This document shows positions 8,640 to 16,600 of a DNA stretch of 64,000 nucleotides, one piece after another (positions within the stretch are counted from its first letter, which is position 1; the number at the start of each line of letters is the position of its first letter). The stretch comes from G965267605 sp965267605 (GTDB lineage Bacteria > Bacteroidota > Bacteroidia > Flavobacteriales_E > Vicingaceae). Under the pieces are notes generated by a model that was not told the origin of the DNA, did no database searches, and saw only the letters and a program-made list of their open reading frames with translations. Made by a program: the position numbers and the translations under genes. Location: assembly GCA_965267605.1 (NCBI GenBank), contig OZ254088.1, forward strand, positions 2,480,001-2,544,000, written 5' to 3'.

Positions 8640-9845
8640 TTACAGAATTATAACCGGTTTGCTGTAAACAGCGTCATCTGAGGTAGCAATAATCAAATAC
8701 GTACCCTTAGGAATTCGGCTATCTATAGGTATACCTATCAACGTGTTTTCTGAAGTGCTTAACACGACTTTGGAGTAGAACTTCTTACCCTGCACATCAC
8801 GCAATACCAGTAACACTTCTTTATTGGTAACAGATGGAATGGACACATTAACAGTTTCACCCTGCTTTACAGGATTTGGGAAAAGACTCATCTCCAGAGG
8901 CGCGCCTTTGCTAAACTTCACCGGCACCGATGGAGAATAAGTTGAAAGGCCATTGTAGTCCGTTTGCTTCAACCTGTAGTAAGACAATCCCTCAACAGGG
9001 TTATTGTCATTTTCCAGGTAATTCAGAATTACATTGCTATTTCCGGCTCCTTTAACCTTGAACAGTACATCCCATTTTTGTCCATCGGTTGAACGTTCCA
9101 GGGTGAAAAAGTCATTGTTCTTTTCGCTAGCCGTAACCCATACCAACTCAACCGACTCATTCTTGGCATTGGCCTCAAAGGAGAGTAAATCAATATCTAA
9201 CACGCATGGAGGGGTAGTACAATCACCTGTATTTCCGAAAAGACTTGCACTGTTGTCAATTGTTATGGTTCCGGTTGAGGTTAGCGTACCGGTACCGGTA
9301 ATTGTTGCACTGTTCTTCGCGTGCACATTTCCCTTGACGATAATCTCACCATCACAAGAAATTCCCAGGCTATTCTCTAGTGTGAGATCACCACAGATTA
9401 TCAATACCCCACATGACGGGATGTTCATGGAGGTGTTGTTCTTGAATATTGCAGCACCCACCTCCAAAGTATCACATGCACCAATCTCCACATGAGAGGT
9501 ATTCTCTAAAGTCATATCCCCTTCCAGGCGCGTATATGCGTTCACATTCAACGTACTGGCATTCTTAATTGTAATCTTGTAAATGCTACCACCTGTAGCA
9601 TCAATGGTTCTTCCGTTGGTAGTCCAGGTAGCATTCCCGATTTCAAGATCCTGATCAATATTCATGACGCTGTGACCCACGGTAGCATCATCTGTAGGCG
9701 CTGGGACACCTGCTGTCCAGTTTCCCCCAGCACTCCAATTTCCAGCATTAGATGTAGCGGTCTGAGCAAAAGACCCCGAGGAAATAATCAGCATAGCAAC
9801 AAGCGAAAGGGCGCTTGCACGGAGAGGTTGGTTCAAAATATTCAT
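8640..9845 (-). CDS. Secreted beta-helix-like protein with T9SS type A sorting domain
   Basis: This is a 401-residue protein with a signal peptide ending near SSGSFAQ. The N-terminal half has repeated short strands of the pattern LENTSHVEIGACDTLEVG, consistent with a right-handed parallel beta-helix. The central region (LVWVTASEKNNDFFTLERS, then YYRLKQTDYNGLSTYSPS) is the same fibronectin-like module seen in both neighbours. The C-terminal domain starts around LFPNPVKQGETV and ends KPVIIL, matching T9SS sorting domains. The start is 138 bases downstream of the previous gene, across an inverted-repeat region. It is predicted to be translocated by the T9SS and attached to the surface; no enzyme motif is visible. 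Confidence 0.85.
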   Translation of the reverse strand: MNILNQPLRASALSLVAMLIISSGSFAQTATSNAGNWSAGGNWTAGVPAPTDDATVGHSVMNIDQDLEIGNATWTTNGRTIDATGGSIYKITIKNASTLNVNAYTRLEGDMTLENTSHVEIGACDTLEVGAAIFKNNTSMNIPSCGVLIICGDLTLENSLGISCDGEIIVKGNVHAKNSATITGTGTLTSTGTITIDNSASLFGNTGDCTTPPCVLDIDLLSFEANAKNESVELVWVTASEKNNDFFTLERSTDGQKWDVLFKVKGAGNSNVILNYLENDNNPVEGLSYYRLKQTDYNGLSTYSPSVPVKFSKGAPLEMSLFPNPVKQGETVNVSIPSVTNKEVLLVLRDVQGKKFYSKVVLSTSENTLIGIPIDSRIPKGTYLIIATSDDAVYSKPVIIL

Positions 9846-9883
9846 AACAAGGTGCTTTAAATACGCACCAACGACAGATAGGT

Positions 9884-9932
9884 TTCAGTTAAGTAAACAT
9901 CATTGTGTTGACGAAACACAACAGTAACTGAA
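9884..9932. repeat. Nested inverted repeats between two T9SS cargo genes
   Basis: Outer arms TTCAGTTA (9884-9891) and TAACTGAA (9925-9932) enclose inner arms TTGTGTT (9903-9909) and AACACAA (9915-9921) with a 5-base loop. It lies in the 138-base gap downstream of one cargo gene and upstream of the next. There is no T-run, so it may be a cruciform, an operator or an attenuator rather than a standard terminator. Confidence 0.5.
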
Positions 9933-9983
9933 TCAAAAAGTTACGCTAATAAACAATGCGAGTCAAGAAGAGGAACAATCCAG

Positions 9984-10598
9984 CTATTTAAGCATGACGT
10001 GCTTGGCATACACCAGGTCGTTAGAAGTTGCCGCAATAAGGTATGTTCCCTTGGGAAGGGGGGCCTCCATGGAAATACCGATCAAGGTTCTTTTCTCCGT
10101 ACTCATTACCACCTTGGTATGATGTTCCTTACCATGTACATCACGAAGCACCACCAACGTAGGTTTGTTGGTTACCTTCTTCATATCCACATTTTCCGGG
10201 GCATATGGATGTGGGAACAAATTCTTGGTCATTTTCGGATTACGTGCGTAAAGAACCGGAATAGCCGAAGAAACGAACGTCTGCCCACTGGCATCATCCA
10301 TTCTCAATCGGTAATAAGACATTCCACGGATTGGTTTGAAGTCACTTTCGATGTAGTTCAACAACATCTTCTTCTTTGCGCCTTTTACAGCAATAAACTT
10401 CTCCCACGTTACTCCATCCTTAGATTTCTCAATGGTATAGGTTGAAGGATTCTCGTTGGAAGATTCCCAGGTGAGATCCACCTTTTTACCATTTCGTTTT
10501 GCATCAAACGATGTTATTTCTGAAGAAACCCTTGCCTGTAATCCCGATGATAATACTCCCGAGCACAGCAAGAAAATGAAGTAAAGTGATCTTGTCAT
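9984..10598 (-). CDS. Short exported T9SS-domain protein, truncated paralogue
   Basis: This is a 204-residue protein made almost entirely of the fibronectin-like and C-terminal modules of the two downstream genes. Residue patterns such as TLIGISMEAPLPKGTYLIAA align closely with TLIGIPIDSRIPKGTYLIIA in the adjacent 401-residue protein, so the two arose by duplication. The beta-helix half is missing, and the usual PNP at the start of the sorting domain has become PHPYAPEN, so sorting may be weakened. The ATG at 10598 precedes a clear signal peptide (MTRSLYFIFLLCSGVL). The frame could start at a TTG at 10634, but that adds a basic extension before the signal. It is either a mini-cargo or a decaying copy. 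Confidence 0.75.
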   Translation of the reverse strand: MTRSLYFIFLLCSGVLSSGLQARVSSEITSFDAKRNGKKVDLTWESSNENPSTYTIEKSKDGVTWEKFIAVKGAKKKMLLNYIESDFKPIRGMSYYRLRMDDASGQTFVSSAIPVLYARNPKMTKNLFPHPYAPENVDMKKVTNKPTLVVLRDVHGKEHHTKVVMSTEKRTLIGISMEAPLPKGTYLIAATSNDLVYAKHVMLK

Positions 10599-10640
10599 GG
10601 CCGCACGTTTATTATTAAAACGCACGTTTTTCAATATAGG

Positions 10641-11702
10641 TTACATCTTACTGTAAATCACATTGTTAACAACTCCATGGTAGGAGGAGTGTTTATCGAC
10701 CAGAAGGCACGAATGAACGGGTAAAACACGCAATACATCGCCAATTTTAGCCTGTGAAAAAAATTCCGCATTTCCTTCGATTTTGCCGTGTTCTTGAGAT
10801 AAGGAGTTAACATTCAGTGGGTTAGATAGCTCGGTGTTGTTCAAATGGGTGACCAAACCATAGGATTTCATCCCATTTACCTTCATTACATCCTTAGAAA
10901 GGTCAACACTTCCACCGTGCATAACCACCTCATTTCTAGAAGGATAAAGACCAATTAGCGGGCATTCTGCATACACAGCGATGTCTTTTTGCTGACAAGA
11001 CCCAATTTCAGCCTGTGACAGGTCGTAAAACACAAAATTCCCAGGTCTTAATTCATTAATGCCTTCAAAGGTTTCTGCGATGCTACAGGATGGTGTGTCG
11101 CCATAAGAATAGATATACCCTGGACCAAAGTGAGATATTACCTTCTGGTATTCAATGATAGATGCTTCATGCACCTTCAGTACTTCTTCTTCTCCTCTAC
11201 AATCATATGAATGACCGGCATGAGCAACAAAGCCCTCATGCTTAATCTTCGTTCCCTCCATGGCATTGATTACCTTCTCTACTTCTTCGATCTGATCCGC
11301 GGCAATTCCTACCCGATGATAACCCGTATCTATTTTGATAAATCCATTGACGTGATGTTGCAATCCCTGGCTCACCAACTGGACGGCTTCAACACTCTCA
11401 AAAAGCAGCCCTAATTCTGTTCTGGTGGCAAGGTCATTGATCACATCAATAGCTCCCGGATTCACCGGAACGGCCACCAGAATATCATCCCAATGGTCAG
11501 CAAAGTAGCTGGCCATGGCAAACGAGGAGACCGCTATCTTGCTTACATTATGCGGTCGGAACCACTCTCCTATTTCAACTGATTGATGGGTTTTGAAATG
11601 TGGCCTGAAGCTGGCACCTGCGCTGGCCACTTTGGTCGCCATCCGCTCAATGTTGCGCTTGCAAACTTCTTCGTTCAATACAATCCGGGGAGCTGGTATC
11701 AT
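10641..11702 (-). CDS. D-threonine aldolase / D-serine dehydratase-like PLP enzyme
   Basis: This is a fold-type III PLP enzyme of the alanine racemase N-domain superfamily. The PLP lysine is Lys37 in FRPHFKTHQ. The C-terminal metal site is His330 and Cys332 in PVHSCLL, as in D-threonine aldolases and eukaryotic-type D-serine dehydratases. FIKIDTGYHRVG and HAGHSYDC are further family hallmarks. The likely reaction is metal-dependent cleavage or deamination of a beta-hydroxy D-amino acid; the sequence alone does not choose between the two. It is cytoplasmic with no signal peptide. It starts one base after the stop of the TonB-domain gene, so it is probably cotranscribed with the sigma factor operon. 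Confidence 0.88.
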   Translation of the reverse strand: MIPAPRIVLNEEVCKRNIERMATKVASAGASFRPHFKTHQSVEIGEWFRPHNVSKIAVSSFAMASYFADHWDDILVAVPVNPGAIDVINDLATRTELGLLFESVEAVQLVSQGLQHHVNGFIKIDTGYHRVGIAADQIEEVEKVINAMEGTKIKHEGFVAHAGHSYDCRGEEEVLKVHEASIIEYQKVISHFGPGYIYSYGDTPSCSIAETFEGINELRPGNFVFYDLSQAEIGSCQQKDIAVYAECPLIGLYPSRNEVVMHGGSVDLSKDVMKVNGMKSYGLVTHLNNTELSNPLNVNSLSQEHGKIEGNAEFFSQAKIGDVLRVLPVHSCLLVDKHSSYHGVVNNVIYSKM

Positions 11703-11703
11703 C

Positions 11704-12690
11704 CTACCAGTACTTGACAGACATCTGGTACTTCATCCTAACCTTCTTGCCCTTCGTTCGCCAATTAGGCATGTTCTCAATGATCTTCACAGTTTCATCA
11801 TCAAGTCTTCTAGACAAGCCTGTCATCAGTTTTACGTTCTCCACATGGCCTTTACTGCTCACTTCAAATTCCACCATCACAGAACGGTGTCCGAAGTTGT
11901 TCTGGTCGTGTGCAATCTTACCTACGCGATCTCTAACGTACTTCTCCAAAGCCTGTCGACCACCTGGATACTGAGGCACATCTGCAGGCGTGTACTTCTT
12001 GTTCTTGTTCACAGCTTGCTCCATGATCACCTTGGCCGACTTAACGCTCACGTAGTTTTTAACCGGTGTGTTGTAACCAACTACAGGGTCATCATCTTTT
12101 TTGATGTCAGCTCCTGGATTACCATCATTTCCATTCCCAGTGGTATCACTCGGAGGTAAGTTGTTGTCCGGTTTAATGTCAGGCACCTGCTTATCGTTAG
12201 ACACAGGATCATCATCGGTATGTGTTACGGGATCGGGATCCGTATCGGATTCCTTAACCGGTGTTTCTTCCTGCCCATCAATCGGGTTCTTTGGCTTACC
12301 CAGGTTCATTACCTGATCAATCGGGTTATTCGATTCTTCAACTTGCTCCTGAGACGCGTCTTCCTCTTGTTCTTTACGGACAGAATCTGGTGTAACACCA
12401 TCTAGAATCAATACCATCACCACCAGCACTCCAATGAGCAGTACACCAATACCAACCCAGTTGATACCAGGTGTAATCCTACCTGCGCTGGCAATAGCTT
12501 TTTCAGATGTTGTTTCTGCTAGTGAAGCAATGGCTTCGAGATCCTCCTCTTCGAGAGATGAAACGTACGCTTCGGTAAGGCCAAACTCCTCCAGTTCAGT
12601 GAGCATTCTCGCTTTTTGCTTTTCGCTCAACTGTCCAAGTTTTAACCTTCTCAGGTCGTCAACCGATATGTGATGCATTACCTTAGCCAT
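11704..12690 (-). CDS. Single-pass membrane protein with TonB C-terminal domain (possible sigma regulator)
   Basis: This is a 328-residue protein with three visible parts. Residues 1-73 are a cytoplasmic helical region containing LSEKQKARMLTELEEF. Residues 76-96 form one membrane segment. A long acidic Pro/Asp/Asn-rich periplasmic linker then leads to a C-terminal TonB-like domain (VEFEVSSKGHVENVKLMTG to the end). It overlaps the upstream ECF sigma gene by 8 bases, which is the usual place of an anti-sigma factor, but no zinc anti-sigma motif (HxxxCxxC) is present. It could be a TonB energy transducer, an anti-sigma factor with a TonB-type sensor domain, or both. The TonB domain is confident; the regulatory role is inferred from position. 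Confidence 0.78.
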   Translation of the reverse strand: MAKVMHHISVDDLRRLKLGQLSEKQKARMLTELEEFGLTEAYVSSLEEEDLEAIASLAETTSEKAIASAGRITPGINWVGIGVLLIGVLVVMVLILDGVTPDSVRKEQEEDASQEQVEESNNPIDQVMNLGKPKNPIDGQEETPVKESDTDPDPVTHTDDDPVSNDKQVPDIKPDNNLPPSDTTGNGNDGNPGADIKKDDDPVVGYNTPVKNYVSVKSAKVIMEQAVNKNKKYTPADVPQYPGGRQALEKYVRDRVGKIAHDQNNFGHRSVMVEFEVSSKGHVENVKLMTGLSRRLDDETVKIIENMPNWRTKGKKVRMKYQMSVKYW

Positions 12691-13267
12691 TTCCTCCTTC
12701 CAAAATGATCTTCAGGTTACGCTTTCCATTCTGTATATGGCTCTTCACCTTCTTCAAGTCATAACCCGTCTCTTCTGCCACTTCCTTGTAACTCTTACTC
12801 TTGAGGTAGAACAGCTCAACACATACGCGCTGTTCCTCCTTTAGCTGGGACAAACTACCCTCCATTCGCGTAAGGAGTTCTTCGGATTCTAATTTTAGGG
12901 AAAGCTCGTCCCCATTTTCCACAAATAGATCTGTTGTTTTCCCCACATCTTTGTCGAAAAGGTCCATTACACCCTCTTTCCGCTTGATTTTCAAGTAGTG
13001 ATTCCTTGCCACAGAAAACAGCCAAGATTTGAAATTCTTGACCTCGTGTTTCTTGAGATCCTTGACCAGAATTTCAAATATTTCCATGATCGCGTCTTCC
13101 CCCAACGCACTCCTTCCGAAGTAAGAATGGGCGATGGTAGCAAGTAAAGGTGTATAACGAACGAACAGTTCTCCTACAAAAGCAGTATTGCCAGTACGCT
13201 TGTACTCTTCGATCAACTCCTGATCGGTGTACTCGTTCTTCCTGCTTTTCTGTAGAAGTTTGAACAC
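12683..13267 (-). CDS. RNA polymerase sigma factor, ECF type
   Basis: This is a 194-residue sigma-70 family protein with region 2 (NFKSWLFSVARNHYLKIKRK) and region 4 (QRVCVELFYLKSKSYKEVAEETGYDLKKVKSHIQNGKRNLK). It would direct RNA polymerase to a specific regulon, typically an envelope or stress response. The start is GTG. The last 8 bases overlap the TonB-domain membrane gene, so the pair is translationally coupled and likely forms a sigma/regulator module. A perfect 12-bp inverted repeat lies about 40 bases upstream and may control it. Confidence 0.92.
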   Translation of the reverse strand: MFKLLQKSRKNEYTDQELIEEYKRTGNTAFVGELFVRYTPLLATIAHSYFGRSALGEDAIMEIFEILVKDLKKHEVKNFKSWLFSVARNHYLKIKRKEGVMDLFDKDVGKTTDLFVENGDELSLKLESEELLTRMEGSLSQLKEEQRVCVELFYLKSKSYKEVAEETGYDLKKVKSHIQNGKRNLKIILEGGNG

Positions 13268-13306
13268 GGGCTGAATATACGAATTCCTTTAACGGTGGGC
13301 ATTTCC

Positions 13307-13335
13307 AATAGAATCGAAAAAAATTCGATTCTATT
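13307..13335. repeat. Perfect 12-bp inverted repeat between sigma operon and lipoprotein gene
   Basis: AATAGAATCGAA (13307-13318) is separated by AAAAA from its exact complement TTCGATTCTATT (13324-13335). Flanking TTCC and GGAA could extend the arms with a small bulge. It lies in the divergent 128-base gap between the ECF sigma gene and the small lipoprotein gene, so it is a candidate operator for either. It could also form a hairpin in the sigma factor leader. Confidence 0.6.
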
Positions 13336-13395
13336 TATGGAAAGCATATGAATTGTTCCCTATTGGATAGTAAACAGGAAAAAACCTAGGATAGT

Positions 13396-13602
13396 ATGAA
13401 ACTTTTGAAAGCCGTTACCCTTGTCTCAGCGATTATAGCCAGCCAGATTGTATTGACCGGATGTCCTAAGCACGATGTATGTCCGGCCTATGGAAAAAGT
13501 CATAACAAACATCGTAATAAGCGAAGAGCCCGAGCAGAAGTTCCTCAACCACTGGATTTTAGTATAGCACACCACACCACAAAGCAACATAGTAATATGT
13601 AA
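13396..13602 (+). CDS. Tiny lipoprotein with CPxxGK motif
   Basis: This is a 68-residue predicted lipoprotein. The signal MKLLKAVTLVSAIIASQIVL ends in the lipobox LTGC, after which a short basic region carries VCPAYGKSHNK and a run of Lys/Arg. It resembles the 58-residue lipoprotein at 46410, which shares the signal pattern, a CP-aromatic-GK core and a basic tail, so the two are probably paralogues. Function is unknown. It is monocistronic: divergent from the sigma operon and followed closely by a strong terminator. Confidence 0.7.
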   Translation: MKLLKAVTLVSAIIASQIVLTGCPKHDVCPAYGKSHNKHRNKRRARAEVPQPLDFSIAHHTTKQHSNM

Positions 13603-13635
13603 TGTGCTGTTGAAGAACTTTATGCAGGAGAAAAG

Positions 13636-13663
13636 AGCCTTACCCGATCGGTGAGGCTTTTTT
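13636..13663 (+). terminator. Rho-independent terminator after the tiny lipoprotein gene
   Basis: A 9-bp stem (AGCCTTACC/GGTGAGGCT, one G-T pair) with a 5-base loop is followed by a run of six T. It sits 33 bases after the lipoprotein stop and ends just before the convergent porU2 stop. The reverse reading lacks a good T-run, so it mainly serves the plus strand. Confidence 0.8.
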
Positions 13664-13664
13664 A

Positions 13665-16600
13665 TTACCTCAAAAGGTACATTTTACCGTATCCTTTCTT
13701 GAAGAACTTATCGGCACTGGTTGCTCTATGCTCAATGGTCTCGCCATTAAGTCTGTTGTTGACACGATACAGGTAGATACCATTGGCCAGTTGATCACCG
13801 AAATCATCTCGACCATCCCAGCAGTAAGGGGTTTTATTGTTACCAATATGTAACGGCCCTAGCTCATCTATAGTGATATTCCTTACTACCTTACCCGTAA
13901 CCGTCATGATCTGAATCTGAAGATTATCAGGTACTTGGGAACCTGTAAGCGTGAAAACAAAATGCGTACATGTACTGAACGGGTTCGGATAATTCACCAT
14001 GTTACTGATCGTGCTCTTATTGATGACCTCAAATGTGATCAGGTAACTGTGATCTCCTGAAGCGTTAGCGGCTCTATCTTGAGCGACAACCTCCAACGTA
14101 TAAATTCCATCCGTACTTAATGTTGGGTTCCAGTCAATCCTACATGAATTGTTAGGTAGATTGGCCGGCACAAAAGTCATCACGTCTGCCCCGGTAGCAT
14201 CCTTGAAATAAACACGTTGTTTCGTGCCACCAGGTGGTGTCAAATACACTTCAAAGTCGGCAGTATCGTTCAAGGCAAGGAATTGGTTCTCATCGGAAAG
14301 TCTTATGGCGATGTTGGGTCTAGCCGATACAATATCACCATCAAGGATGTGTATCCCGTCAAACGTTACATCGAGAATTGGATTCACATCATCATCTATC
14401 ACGAAGAAGGGTAACTGTCCTAAGTTGTTGAAATGGTGCTGCTCTAACTGATCGTTGTTTGGGTTTACATCGATGTACAAATTGCAGCCACCCGACATGT
14501 TGGTTGTAGAGAAACTTAGTACAGACACCAACACACTGTCCTTTAATAGTGGCTTCTGCCTTGCATAAGGAATATTGAACACGTTATTGTTGCCATCAAC
14601 TACTTGATAAGAGATCAACAGACTGTCCATATCGTAATCACCGATATTCTCAATTGCAACCTCAAGACTAATGGACTCACCCTGGTAGACCGTATCTGCA
14701 TGGAAGCTAAAATGAATGTCTGGATTAATGGCACACTCCGGCACGCCCTCGTAGATCAACTGCCAGCGATCTAATTGGGCCGCAGTACGCATGCTATCGT
14801 CTGACATATAAGTCTGAAGCTGAATAAACGGATACACCGCAGGATTTACCTTACTGGTAATTGCCATATCTAATGAGTCGGACGGAATGTCGTCTATAAC
14901 TATGGTTGGCGTTCCATTCAGATCAACACCGATTACATCCAGCGTAAGGCTATCCAAACTTGGGTTTTCTAATGACCGATGCCGCCACCACAGAGAATCC
15001 CATCTGGTAGCAGGTCCAAAAACTTCCGAGGTAATGGTTCCATAAGTAGAACTGATGTTCACATTTCGTATCAGATCTATCCTCATGTCGATGGAATCAC
15101 CAACAATTTGAATCGCTGAATTAGGATCTCCTTTCTTGACCAGGAAAATGTAAGGAATCGAATCACCAAGGTATTGTAAGGTATCTGCACCAAGGTTCGT
15201 AAATGCGTTAACTACGGAAGCCGGCCAGGTTGTGTAGTGAGGTGTAACCCATGTGTATCCAAGAATGTAATTGCCATCAGGCACACTATCCGTAATCATG
15301 TTCTGCATGGCCGTCATCTGGGCCGGTGTATTCTCTCTGAAAATGAAGATTCCCAACTTGTTTCCAACGGAATCTTCGTTTGCCTGCCCCCATTTGTAAA
15401 GCCCAGAATTCCAAGGTTCAAGAGTAACCGAATCCAGCACGGCTAAGTGCATTGCATTGGCAAGACTAATACCACCATATGCTTTAACATCATTATCAAG
15501 CTTGTATAAGACATCCCAAAGTTCAGCTATGATTGGATCACCATAAGTTCTACAAAACAACTGCCTGACTGTGTTTACAAAATCAAATGACCTATTCGGC
15601 TTATTGTAATTGATGAACTTATAACCGTCTTTTTTGAATTGGTGGAAGTGTGCCTGACCCGCACCTCTACGCCCTGATATATACTGGAAGGAACTTTCTC
15701 TCCAATTCCAGGATCCCACAGATGCAGAATCCGGGCTCACACGCCAGAAGTAAACCTGACTGTCTGGCATTGCCAACAGTGGTGGAGCAGTCCATTCTAC
15801 AACCGCCCCATTCTTGGTAACGGTAAAAGATTGCTTAAATGGAGTGCCGAAAGAATCGTTTGTGTCTAACTCAAACACATAGGTCTGAGGTACCTTGAAT
15901 GGAAGTCCTGTTGATGCCTTGAGCGTAATACCCTGATCCGGCATGATCGCGTACTCATGAGGATAAACTGGGATCAGATCGCCAGAGCGAATGAATAAGG
16001 TTGTGGTGATGCTATTGTTAAACTCCGATAACTCTGCCACATTGTTAAGTGCGTCTACAACAATATCAAACGTATTCAAACCAATACCATTAACCGGATC
16101 AACCGGAAACCAAAATGGAATGGTATCCCGATACCTTGTTCCCGGAATCACTTTGATGGCCACTGTATCAGGGTAATTGTTCAAAGGAAAATGTCGTGTG
16201 ATTTCCACAGCGATGCTATCACCCACTGCCTTGCCAAGATTGGTGATCACAAGGTTAAGTTGGAAGGAGTCTATATCTGTAGTTACATCCGCAGGTGTGA
16301 AATACACACTTTGGTTATTGATCTCATAGTCAGGAAAGTTTGCAGGGTTGATTCTAAGGGCAGGGTCACCATGTAGCGTCATTTCCCAACACGTAGATCT
16401 AACCAAAGGATCATTACCAAGGCCTTGAATGCCCTTGATCGTGCTCTTCATCAAAGATCCCAGTGTGTTTCCGTACTGCGTTTGACCAAATCTCCAGAAG
16501 AAGTTATTTGAATATTGATGTAGGTAACTAGGTACTCCAAGTCCAACACCGGAGATAAATCCAATGGCCCCTTCACCGCCAATGATCACAAACTTCTCGC

